From Catenovulum adriaticum (GTDB lineage Bacteria; Pseudomonadota; Gammaproteobacteria; Enterobacterales; Alteromonadaceae), in assembly GCF_026725475.1 (NCBI RefSeq), contig NZ_CP109965.1, forward strand, positions 186,001-250,000: a DNA stretch of 64,000 nt, given 5' to 3'. The notes under the pieces were generated by a model, which saw only the letters and a program-made list of their open reading frames with translations, did no database searches and was not told the DNA's origin. A program made the translations under genes and the position numbers. Shown here piece by piece: positions 1 through 9,244 of the stretch (position 1 is its first letter; the number at the start of each line of letters is the position of its first letter).

Positions 1-948
1 GATATGTCCCGTCATTTATTAGGTGATTTTCGTCAGGTTGAAGCGAACTTTAGAGTGCTGGATAAAGATACCCGTAAAAAAATCACCGCCACCGGTCAAC
101 ATAAAGGTCAGGTTTTAGATACTGTATTTGGTGATCAGGATTTAATTGATGGCTCAGATGAAGGTAAGTCATTTAGCGCATTTTTTGAATTACTGATGCG
201 GCCTGATATGCGTGAGAATATGCGTGACGATTTAAAGTCGTTATTTGAATTACCTGAGAGTCGGGCTGTTTTACTGCAAGATGAACTGTTGCAGCATTTA
301 TATACTTATTTGCTTGAAGCTGGCGCGCAAGTCAACACAACCAAACAGCAAATTAACCAGCAGCTCAGACGTTACGTTCAGGAGCAATCTCAAGATAACA
401 AACGTATATTAGAGCTTATCCGCGAATTTGAAAACAAAACACATCAACTCGAGACAGAGCCAGAGCAGCGCTTCACTTCAATTGATAGCTTTAGCGCGAA
501 TATATCTAAACTGTTCAGCCGATCCTTATAGCAGCCTAAACAACAGGAAAATTTGAATACAGACATACCTGACGTAGAAGAAGCGCCAGATGTTGATCTT
601 AGTCGACTGTTTGATATAAGCCGAATTGATGAGCAGCTATTACAGCGCCAGATTCAAACTTGCTTACAAGACACACAAGGGCAAGTTACGTTAGCGGATG
701 TGGTTAGTCGTTATCCGGTTGAATTTGGGCTGGATGAAATTTTAACTTACGTTAAATTAGCATGCGAACAAGATCAGATAGCCACCATAGATGAATCCAG
801 TTCACAAATGATTAACTGGCGCGGCGAAGCTGGTAATAAGCAAGTTAAGTTACCCAAGAACAAGCCGTTCAAACCTCAACGCAGCAGAGTGAACAAATCA
901 AGGATGAGCTACAAGCACTTAAACAACGTAAATCTAATATTAATATAA
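1..948 (+). pseudogene. jetA: Wadjet JetA (DUF3375) remnant, amber-interrupted and 3' truncated
   Basis: JetA is the kleisin-like subunit of the Wadjet SMC complex, which recognises and cleaves small circular plasmids. The frame is open from base 1, so the 5' end lies outside the window. It reads DUF3375-type sequence up to an in-frame TAG at 529-531, then continues in the same frame with typical DUF3375 C-terminal sequence (VTLADVVSRYP, then INWRGEAGNKQVKLP). The stop falls in RSL-stop-QP, where family members as I remember them have RPLYxP, so one base change from a Tyr codon would explain it. After about 855 the frame runs into jetC sequence of another frame, and the last 25 or so codons to 948 are not JetA. 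JetA family identity is firm. The inactivation is inferred from the stop and the fusion. Confidence 0.85.
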
Positions 949-2948
949 AGCAGCTTAATGTACGCGCCTATATCTGTCAGCAATTAGATATTGATGAATC
1001 CGAGCTGCCATTTGTTGGGGAATTATTACAAGTTAAATCACAACAAACTAAGTGGCAGGGCGCAATAGAGCGCGTTTTACATAATTTTGCTTTAAGTTTA
1101 ATGGTGCCCGATCATCTATATGCAGATGTTTGTGACTTTATTGAAAATACGCATTTGGGCGCTCGGGTAGTTTATTATCGTATCAAACAACGACAAAACT
1201 ATTTTCCGATTTCACCTGAGTCTGATTCTTTATTGAGTAAGGTTGAGATAAAACCTGATTCAGAACATTACCAATGGTTGCAAAGCCAGCTTCAACAAAG
1301 GTTTGATTATAGCTGTTGTGAGCATTTAGATGATTTTAGGCGCAGTGAAAAAGCGCTTAGTTTGCAGGGGCAGATTAAAAGTGGACGCTTTCGCCATGAA
1401 AAAGATGACAGGCATAACATTCAGGATAAAAGCCGTTACGTCTTGGGGTGGAGTAACCGAGAGAAAATCGACTTACTGAGTGCTCGGTTAGATAACCTTG
1501 AGCAACAACAAAAAGCACTAAAAACAGAGCTTTCACAATTTAAAAACGAGAAAGACCGACTGATTAGCCAAAGCCGAAATGCGCTTAATTTAGCCGACTT
1601 TAATTTTACATTTAGCCAAATAAACTGGCCATATTACAGCGATAAAGTGGCTCAATTGCAGCTTGAAAAGCAAACTTTGGAATCTGCCTCAGATGTACTT
1701 AAAAACCTTCAACAGGCGCTGCAAGAACATCAACAAAAGTTTAAGGATAATGAAGCGGCATTAAATCGCCATTATTCAGAAAAAGGCGCAACAGAAACTG
1801 AAATTGCGTCTGATGAAAATTCGCTGAATGAAAACAAAAGCTTGTTTGAATCATTACCTGAAACCGCGCGCACTGATACCTTTGTTAGCTTAGATGCTAT
1901 TTATAAACAGCATATTAAACCGACGCAAATAAGGGTTAACATGCTGCATAACTTATCAATTCAGCTGAGAAGCAAAGTGAATGAAAATATCAGCAACCTT
2001 GAAGCTAAACGTACACGAAAACTGAATCAAATGATAAGTGCGATGGGGGAATTCGCCAGTGCATTTCCGAATGAGGTGACTGAACTGGATAAAAGTGCTG
2101 AAGCTTTGCCTGAATATCAACAATTGCTGAAACAGCTTACTGATGAAGATTTTCCTCGCCATGAAGGGCGTTTTAAAGAAATGCTTAACCGGGATACCAT
2201 ACGTGCCATGGCACTGTTTCGCAGCCACCTCGACAGGCAAGATGAAAGCATTGCTGCCCGTATTCGATTAATCAATCAGTCATTACACGAACTAGACTAT
2301 CAAGCCGGTACCTACATTGAAATTGACAGTATTAGTTCTGCCGATGTGGATATTCGTGATTTTAAAGTCAGACTCAAACAATGTGTCGAGCTTAGCACTG
2401 ACGATAATTTGTATTCAGAAGAAAAATTTGAGCGGGTCAAAGATTTAATTGAGCAAATGCGCAACCAGCCAAAATGGACTGAAAAAGTAGTGGATGTACG
2501 CTACTGGTATTTATTTAATGTGGTTGAACGGTACCGGGAAGATAATAGCGAAAAAGAATGTTATTCCGATTCCGGCGGCAAGTCTGGTGGGCAAAAAGAA
2601 AAACTGGCTTACTCTATTTTGGCGGCGGCCATTTTGCTGCAATATGGATTGCTCGACAACGCCAAGCGCCGTTTTAATTTGGTGGTGATTGATGAAGCTT
2701 TTGCCCGCGGCTCAAAAGACAGTACCCGTTTTGGACTTGAGCTGTTTGAAAAACTGGGCTTGCAACTGATATTGGTTACCCCGATGCAAAAATTGGATGT
2801 TATTGAAAATTACGTTCAAAATGTCCACTTTGTAGACCAAAAAAATAATCGCTCTATGTTGCTTAATATGACCATTGATGCTTACCGAGAAAAACTGGAA
2901 CAGAATAAAAAATTACAACAATACGCCAGAATGCTTGAGCTACAATGA
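849..2948 (+). pseudogene. jetC: Wadjet JetC remnant, SMC-like ATPase lacking its N-terminal half
   Basis: JetC is the SMC-like ATPase of Wadjet, usually about 1100 residues with a Walker A motif near its N-terminus. Here the frame opens at 849 without a start codon. It reads coiled-coil then family sequence (LPFVGELLQV, IERVLHNFALSLMVP) straight into the first ATG at 1101 and on to 2948. The C-terminal ATPase half is intact: signature region SGGKSGGQKEKLAYSIL and Walker B LVVIDEAFARG. The Walker A half, about 400 residues, is missing, as is the whole of jetB, which normally lies between jetA and jetC. The simplest reading is one deletion of roughly 2 kb with its join near 850-870. A 615-residue protein could still be made from 1101, but it could not bind ATP in the usual way. 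Confidence 0.85.
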
Positions 2949-4131
2949 AATTAGCCGATCCCAAAACCATCAAAGCTAAGCTGCAACGATCTCTTGGCAT
3001 CAATTTAAGTTTCATCAGGATTGGCTAGCTGGAGAGTTGAGCTTTCCAGTTCAGGTTAAGTTATCAAAGGTCACAGATAAAGATTTGCTATATCACTGGG
3101 ACGAATTTGTGCATTGGCAACAGCAAATGCAAACCTTTGATGAATATCCGGGTTTTACATTGGTTAAACAAATCAACCAGTTTGCTAAAATGGGCAAACA
3201 AAATATTCCGGTGATGATTCAAATAGACAATATTGAATCGCTGGCTCGTTATTTGGGGCAATTTCAAGCTTGGCAAGGCTTTTTACGCAGTATTGAAAAG
3301 ATAACACAAGAATTGCCGGGGCTAGCGAGTTGGCTACCCGGGAACGCTCGGTATATTGTTGAATATATGCAGGTTTGGGATAAATTGATTCGGGTATGCC
3401 AATATTTTTTAAATCATCCTAACCCCAACTGTTATATTCGCCAACTCGATATTGAAGGGGTAGATACTAAATTTATTGAAAGCCATAAACGAATTTTAAA
3501 GAACTTATTTGATCACCTGCTGCCTGCCAGTGCAATTAACGCAAATTTTGATAAATTAGCAGAGCACGGATTTGAAAAGCGTTTTGGTTTGCTGTTTGAT
3601 GCACCTGTTATTCGTTTTCGAGTATTAGATCCTTTGCTTGCCGACGACTTAGCGGGGTTGACTGATTTAAGTTTACCAATTGCGCAATTTGCACAATTGA
3701 ATTTGCTCATTGATAAAGTATTTATCACAGAAAATAAAATCAGTGGATTGGCTTTTCCGCCCGTTAATAACGCTATCTGTGTTTTTGGTTTAGGCTATGG
3801 CGTGCAATTATTAAAAGAAGTAAGTTGGTTAAATCAGGTCGCTATTTATTATTGGGGTGACATAGACACTCATGGTTTTGCGATTTTATCTCAGCTAAGA
3901 GGTTACTTTCCTAAAGTAAAATCTATGCTAATGGATGAAGCAACTTTGCTTGCTTGTAAACCTGTTTGGGGGAAAGAGCCTGAAAGCAAAGTGCATGCGG
4001 CTCAGCAGCTATCAAATTTAACTCAAGCTGAACACTTACTGTATTCAAACCTTAAAACTCATTATTGGCAAGCTAACTTACGATTGGAGCAGGAACAAAT
4101 TCCGTTTCATTTGCTCCAAAGTGCCGTTTAG
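2945..4131 (+). pseudogene. jetD: Wadjet JetD nuclease (DUF3322/DUF2220, Toprim) with a 5' frameshift
   Basis: JetD is the Toprim nuclease of Wadjet. Its ATG at 2945 overlaps the jetC stop (ATGA), the normal coupling in jet operons. That frame reads MKLADPKTIKAKLQRS and then stops at the TAG in 3026-3034. From about 2995 the family sequence continues in another frame as WHQFKFHQDWLAGELSFPVQ, so two extra bases (a CT repeat in TCTCTT, 2990-2995) explain the break. The rest is complete: the Toprim Glu in ITENKISGLAFP and the acidic pair in WGDIDTHG are present. Internal initiation, for example the TTG at 3037, would give 364 residues without the first 30 or so. With jetB and half of jetC gone, the system is almost certainly dead. 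Confidence 0.8.
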
Positions 4132-4336
4132 TATTTTGAATCAAGCATTTCTCACTTTGTTAAAATAACTTACCTTAACCTTAGCCCGTTTCACAGAGCA
4201 GATCCCCATAACGGTAAATGCCATCATGGCGATTTATAAATCAAAAATGAGCCAAAACGCAATGGAAGCAGTATTAATTGATGATATGTTGATATTAATA
4301 TTTTGCGTCGGTTAAAGAGGATAAAGGATAAATAAA

Positions 4337-5212
4337 ATGAAAAGCGTGCTTGTGATCTTGAGTTCATTATTGCTATTAGGCTGCACCAAAGCTGGCATCA
4401 CCATAGCGAATTTACCTGCCAAATTAAGTAGTCATACCATTGTTAAAAATCAGGCTTATGGCGAACAAAACCAGCAAAAGTTAGATATTTTTATTCCGGA
4501 ACAAATAGAAGGTGATATTACCGAGTCACGCCCTGTGGTTGTTTTCTTTTACGGAGGACGCTGGACTGACGGCAGCAAAGAAATGTATGCTTTTATTGGA
4601 CAAAAACTGGCGAATCAAGGGTATATTGCTGTAATTGCGGATTACCGAAAATATCCAAACGTAAAATTTCCTACCTTTGTTGAAGATGGCGCTAAAGCTA
4701 TTGCTTGGACTTATCGTCATATTAGTCAATACGGTGGCGACCCAAAGCAGCTTTTTGTATCAGGCCATTCATCGGGCGCACATATAGGGGCATTAATTAC
4801 CGCTGATGAGTCTTATTTAGGTGCTGAAAATTTAAGCCCTAATATTATCAGTGCATTTGCTGGCTTAGCTGGACCTTATGATTTTGTACCCAAAGCGCCT
4901 GATTTAAAAGATATGTTTGGGCCACCAGAGAATTTTAAAAATATGGTTGTTAGTCATTTTATTGATGGTACAGAACCACCTATGTTATTAATGTGGGGCG
5001 ATGAAGACGAAGCCGTGTGGCGCAGAAATATTGATTTATTAACGGAAAAAATTCTTAAGAAGCAAGGCAGAGTAAAACGCATTATTTATCCAGATGTTGA
5101 TCATGTCGGTATTATTTCGGGGTTAACTTGGTTTTTACCTAAAAAAGCCCCCGTAATAAATGACATTAATGCGTTTTTTAAACAATATAAAAAGCCGAAA
5201 AGTTCAGCCTGA
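4337..5212 (+). CDS. Alpha/beta-hydrolase lipoprotein, BD-FAE/carboxylesterase type
   Basis: Predicted membrane-anchored esterase. The signal peptide ends in a lipobox (LLLLGC, Cys16), so the mature protein should be a lipoprotein. The body is a single alpha/beta-hydrolase domain: oxyanion region FFYGGRW, nucleophile Ser145 in GHSSGAH and catalytic His256 in DVDHVG, an arrangement like that of the BD-FAE and kynurenine-formamidase-like esterases. At 291 residues it has the usual length. A purine-rich stretch with AAAGGA precedes the ATG. It follows the dead jetD by 205 bp and converges on the next gene, with only 2 bp between stops. The substrate is unknown. Confidence 0.8.
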   Translation: MKSVLVILSSLLLLGCTKAGITIANLPAKLSSHTIVKNQAYGEQNQQKLDIFIPEQIEGDITESRPVVVFFYGGRWTDGSKEMYAFIGQKLANQGYIAVIADYRKYPNVKFPTFVEDGAKAIAWTYRHISQYGGDPKQLFVSGHSSGAHIGALITADESYLGAENLSPNIISAFAGLAGPYDFVPKAPDLKDMFGPPENFKNMVVSHFIDGTEPPMLLMWGDEDEAVWRRNIDLLTEKILKKQGRVKRIIYPDVDHVGIISGLTWFLPKKAPVINDINAFFKQYKKPKSSA

Positions 5213-5214
5213 AT

Positions 5215-6183
5215 TTAAGGCTTAGCCAAAATGATAGAGCGTGCTTCGCTTGGCATTCTGCCTGTTTCCATTACCGTTAATAAATGAGTTAACGCTGGGC
5301 TAATTACGTTATTTTTCTCTGTAAAGTAGTGATGACCTTTTAAATCAAAAAAATTATTAAAATTATCGCAATCGACCTCATAAACATTTTTTGGAACTTT
5401 GTCTAAACGTTCAAGCCCTGTCATACCAAGGCGCCTCGAAACTGATTTACATTTTAAATTAGCAAGCTTGCTGGCCGGCATGGCTAAATCATCATTAGCA
5501 AAATAAACCACTAAGTTACGAGCGCATTGCGGTAATACTGCCGCGCTTTCACCTGGCTCTAAGCACTGGTTAACCACATCGGGTGCCATCATAAATATAT
5601 TTCTGAACAATAAGGGCGCTGCACCTCTGTGATCATGTTTTGCCCAACTGGCAAACGCATTTCTAAGCACTCGGTTGCCCATGGAGTGCGCTAAAATATT
5701 AACCCGCCGAGTACAAGGATTTACTTTTTTGGCTTCACTGGCTCGCCAAATGTCAAATTTACTGAGCACTCGTGCAAATGCCAACCCGCTGGCATCAGCT
5801 GCTTTTTGATCGTCCCAGTAATCATCTAAAAAAGCGACAAAGCAATCGTCGTCACAAGGCCAAATTAATGGCACAACCAGTGCGAAATGTTCACCTTTTA
5901 GCTGGTTAATTAAAGTTTGTAATTTTTCAGCATCAGGGAATATATCTTCTTCTGGGGTGTTATTAAAACCGTGAATATATAATAATATTTGCATATTTTT
6001 ACTGAGCTTTTTAAGCCTTTCAAAAAATGCCGGACTGCCTATTTCGGTATATTTACTTGGGTGTTCGCGTTCACAAAAAAACATATCCAAAGTGGGACGT
6101 GTGGTTTGTTTGCTAAACGAAATATTACGATTTTTTTTACTTCGGTTGGATTCTCTGGGGGTTCTATTCGTTGCAAATAACAT
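5215..6183 (-). CDS. Alpha/beta hydrolase of the DUF900 type
   Basis: Cytoplasmic-looking hydrolase of about 322 residues. The start was set at the ATG at 6183 because AGGA lies 8 nt upstream and the protein then begins MLFATNRTPRES, the usual beginning of DUF900 proteins. Upstream in-frame ATGs at 6294 and 6198 lack a ribosome site. Strand-turn motif LLYIHGFNNT and nucleophile elbow ILAHSMGNRVL are clear, and a His near the C-terminus (LKGHHYF) is a plausible third catalytic residue. The sequence DDDCFVAFLDDYWDD is unusually acidic. It converges with the esterase gene on the other strand. No substrate can be assigned. Confidence 0.75.
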   Translation of the reverse strand: MLFATNRTPRESNRSKKNRNISFSKQTTRPTLDMFFCEREHPSKYTEIGSPAFFERLKKLSKNMQILLYIHGFNNTPEEDIFPDAEKLQTLINQLKGEHFALVVPLIWPCDDDCFVAFLDDYWDDQKAADASGLAFARVLSKFDIWRASEAKKVNPCTRRVNILAHSMGNRVLRNAFASWAKHDHRGAAPLLFRNIFMMAPDVVNQCLEPGESAAVLPQCARNLVVYFANDDLAMPASKLANLKCKSVSRRLGMTGLERLDKVPKNVYEVDCDNFNNFFDLKGHHYFTEKNNVISPALTHLLTVMETGRMPSEARSIILAKP

Positions 6184-6364
6184 GGCTATTTTCCTCATTG
6201 AAAAACCATAATTACCTAACACATTAACCGCTGAGACGTCATAGGAGTGATTTTGGATATAAACTAAAAATGATAACGGCACTGTTGCAGCCAAATTGAC
6301 TTAGTCAAGGTTAAATATGGTTTAACGCTTTAACCTTGATTAAGTATAGTCGACTGTCATACTG

Positions 6365-7426
6365 TTAGCTGGCCGCAACAAATTTATTTTTTATTGATGA
6401 TTCTTGAAAGTTTTCTAGCATAAGATCATTTTTACCAAGTAAGGCTTTGCGTTTTTCTGCTTCAACTCGTTGTTTTTGGGCGTCTTCAATTAATGCTTGT
6501 TTTTGTTCTTCAAGTGATTTTAATTGCCCTTGTTTTTGTTCTGCACTTAAGCTTGTGTTGTTATTCACGGCTTTTATTTTTTCATCAATTTTATCTATTT
6601 TTTCTCTGTCGATACCCATTTGGGCATCCAGCAATAATTGGATAATAGTTTGTGTCGATTCTTCGTTTGTTTGGGTTGCACTTTGCTTGGATGCATTGTC
6701 TTGGGTATTTTCAAGATAATGATTATGGTTGTTCTCGTCATCCTGATCAGCTAAATAAACAGCGGCGTTATTGGCCTGTTCATTAGCTTGCTGGGTTTGC
6801 TTATTGATATTGGATTCAAAGCATGCATAAAAATCTTTTAGCATTAAATTATGCTCTGTCCAACCTTCTTGGTTCACTCTAAAATCTAAAGTGCCTTGCA
6901 AATACTCAAACAATTTATCAATATTTTGGGCATTCCATTGCTCTTTTGGTGGTAGCGCAGGTTTTGGCTCGGCGCCATTAATATTAAATCCATAAATGGC
7001 AGTATGCATGGTTAGTTGCAGTGTCATTTTTTCCATTTCGGGCATGCCTTCGGTTGATTCCTCCCAAGCACGTTTAACTGATTCAGGGGCATTAACTGGC
7101 GGAAACACTATGTTTCGGGCCGTTCCTACTTCGACTATGCCATCATTATTGAGATCTACTTTATTACTGTTATCAGGCTGTTTAAGTAAGTTGCTTGCCC
7201 CTTCTTCTGATAGTTGGCTAATGTTTATTTTTTGCGCTAACGAATTCGCTTTTTGTACTAGCTTTAATTCTTCAGGCGTTAAGCTTTGTAGCTTTTCATG
7301 TGCTGATTGCTCGGCGCTATTAGTTTTACTTAACAGCCCAGAAAATTGATTTATTTCAGATTGAGATAAGTCTCTTTTTTGCAGTAAGTTTACTGACTGC
7401 TGAGTAAGTTGAATATTTGAAATCAT
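6365..7426 (-). CDS. Unknown protein with EF-hand-like loop and coiled-coil tail
   Basis: I do not recognise this 353-residue protein. It has no signal peptide or membrane segment. Residues 1-80 are helical and Gln/Ser-rich. A short loop VDLNNDGIVEVGT has the D-x-N-x-D-G pattern of EF-hand or dockerin calcium loops, but lacks the acidic twelfth residue. A globular middle (about 105-210) is followed by an Asn/Gln/Thr-rich linker. A highly charged coiled coil (about 265-345) includes EKIDKIDEKIKAV. The start ATG at 7426 has an AAAAAGGA stretch just upstream. It stands alone between genes on both sides. A cytoplasmic scaffold or an exported protein using a non-Sec route are both possible. Confidence 0.6.
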   Translation of the reverse strand: MISNIQLTQQSVNLLQKRDLSQSEINQFSGLLSKTNSAEQSAHEKLQSLTPEELKLVQKANSLAQKINISQLSEEGASNLLKQPDNSNKVDLNNDGIVEVGTARNIVFPPVNAPESVKRAWEESTEGMPEMEKMTLQLTMHTAIYGFNINGAEPKPALPPKEQWNAQNIDKLFEYLQGTLDFRVNQEGWTEHNLMLKDFYACFESNINKQTQQANEQANNAAVYLADQDDENNHNHYLENTQDNASKQSATQTNEESTQTIIQLLLDAQMGIDREKIDKIDEKIKAVNNNTSLSAEQKQGQLKSLEEQKQALIEDAQKQRVEAEKRKALLGKNDLMLENFQESSIKNKFVAAS

Positions 7427-7619
7427 CCTTTTTCCTTTTTGCGTTTGTGGTTATTGCCGCTTATATTGAATTAACGGCAAGCTTTTGCCAGTTTATCTAT
7501 TAGCTGCCTTAGCTCGGTTAGTAGAGCAAATTGTCTGCCAGTTGTTGAACGCTTTGTCATAAATCCGCCATCCAACTGGGCTAGGCTAGTGTTATAACTT
7601 AAATGCACATTTGAGGTTT

Positions 7620-9122
7620 ATGCTAATTAAGCGAATAAGTCGACGAGTTTATGCCCAACTTTGTCGGGTTTGGCGTTTTCATTACCGAGCAGCAATCCCT
7701 AAAACAGTTGAGGTTAAGCTAGAAAAAATTAACCCTGTAGCTCAAATTGAACCCGAATATTTGTCATTTTCACTTGATACCTCAGTACTGGTTGGCGGTT
7801 ATTGGTGGGAAGGCAGTCAAGGCGTTAAAAAAGGTTTAGGGACGTTACGCGTTTCGCCAATTGATTTAACGGCTAAAAAATTAAACCGACTCGTAAAAGC
7901 TTTAGGACCATCATACCTGCGGGTGGGCGGATCTGAAGCCGACAAAATTCACTATTTTTCTCGGCCAGCTCAACAACCTGATGCGTTAGTATTAACTACG
8001 GAAATGTGGGATCACTTGCATCAATTTGTTCAACAAAATCAACTAAAACTCATCTTTACATTTAAATATGGTTTATTTGAACGTAGCCAACATGGCAACT
8101 GGCAAGGCTCTGAAATTAAAGCTTTATTAGATTATTCAACTCAGCAAGGTTACCAAATAGAGGTTTGCGAACTCGGTAATGAGCTTAATGCTTATTGGGC
8201 TTTTCATGGTTTTCGTGCCCAGCCAAGCGGGCAAAATTTAGCGCTAGATTATGCAGCTTTTGCGACTTTAGTTAAGGGATATTTTCCTAATATAAAGGTA
8301 ATGGGCCCGGGTAGTGCTTATTGGCCAAAACTGGGTGAATCGTTAAAACCTTTGCCTAATTTAAGTCAGCAATTTTTGGCAAATTTAAGTTTTAAACTGG
8401 ATATTTTAAGTTGGCATTATTACCCATTTCAAAGTACCCGCTCACCTGTTAGAACCCGCACAGCGACGTTACGCGCATTACTGTCGCCTAAATCATTTAA
8501 AGATTTTCAGCAATACACTGATAAACTAAATACTTGGCGTGATACGTATCAGCCTCAAGCTGAACTTTGGACAGGTGAAACTGGATCAGCTCAATGTGGC
8601 GGCCAACCTGAATTATCGGATCGTTTTGTATCTTGTTTTTGGTGGGCTGAACAGTTAGGGCGAGGGGCGGTATCAGGTCATAAAGTGATGATTCGACAAA
8701 GTTTAATTGGCGGCGATTATGGTTTAATTAGCCGTGTAACGCTTAAACCCAGACCTGACTACTGGGTCAGTTGGCTATGGAATCAATTAATGGGAGAGCA
8801 GGTATTTGAAATTTCTAGTTCAGATTCGCGAATTCGAGCTTATTGTCATCAAACACCGGATAAATCAGGTAAATCGAAAACGCTATTATTGATTAACTTG
8901 GCCAGCTTAAGAGTTGATATTAACTTAACTGGATTTGGTAAAATACAGCAAGCTTATGCACTCACAGCAAAAAAAATTGATGCGAAAAAGGTGATGATAA
9001 ATGGTCAAATAGTGAAATTTAAAAAAGGAAACATTGCATTGAACGACTTTCCCCAGCTTCCTTTAGAACCAAGTCTTGCACCTTTTAGTATTAACTTTTG
9101 GCTGGTTGAGTCAATTGAATGA
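7620..9122 (+). CDS. Heparanase-like glycoside hydrolase, family GH79
   Basis: Predicted retaining beta-glucuronidase of the heparanase family. The (beta/alpha)8 domain is recognisable throughout: LRVGGSEAD, acid/base Glu188 in ELGNELN, SWHYYP, and nucleophile Glu320 in WTGETGSAQCGG. Then come VMIRQSLIGGDYGL and PRPDYWVSWLWNQLMG, which follow animal heparanase closely in order and wording. A C-terminal beta-sandwich (about 385-500) ends PFSINFWLVES. The start is the first ATG (7620); a TTG at 7611 is also possible. There is no obvious signal peptide, only a basic N-terminus rich in Arg, which is odd for an enzyme acting on glycans outside the cell. It stands alone upstream of glpQ. Confidence 0.85.
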   Translation: MLIKRISRRVYAQLCRVWRFHYRAAIPKTVEVKLEKINPVAQIEPEYLSFSLDTSVLVGGYWWEGSQGVKKGLGTLRVSPIDLTAKKLNRLVKALGPSYLRVGGSEADKIHYFSRPAQQPDALVLTTEMWDHLHQFVQQNQLKLIFTFKYGLFERSQHGNWQGSEIKALLDYSTQQGYQIEVCELGNELNAYWAFHGFRAQPSGQNLALDYAAFATLVKGYFPNIKVMGPGSAYWPKLGESLKPLPNLSQQFLANLSFKLDILSWHYYPFQSTRSPVRTRTATLRALLSPKSFKDFQQYTDKLNTWRDTYQPQAELWTGETGSAQCGGQPELSDRFVSCFWWAEQLGRGAVSGHKVMIRQSLIGGDYGLISRVTLKPRPDYWVSWLWNQLMGEQVFEISSSDSRIRAYCHQTPDKSGKSKTLLLINLASLRVDINLTGFGKIQQAYALTAKKIDAKKVMINGQIVKFKKGNIALNDFPQLPLEPSLAPFSINFWLVESIE

Positions 9123-9244
9123 ACTTGTCGATAAGTATTGCTAGTAGGTGTGGCTATACTTAATAAAAATAAGGCTGAATTATAGATAGTGATTGAATGG
9201 CTGATTTGATTATTATCTATATTAGGCTGCAAAGAGCGTTTCTT

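Noticed and set aside
553..948. Reading this stretch as a separate gene, for example jetB (DUF4194)
   Set aside because: It is in the same frame as the jetA part upstream, divided from it only by a TAG, and its sequence fits the C-terminal end of DUF3375, not JetB. No ribosome site supports the TTG at 553.
6996..7349. Open frame on the + strand opposite the unknown protein gene
   Set aside because: Ser/Cys/Leu-rich shadow of the - strand gene, without a ribosome site or family-like sequence.
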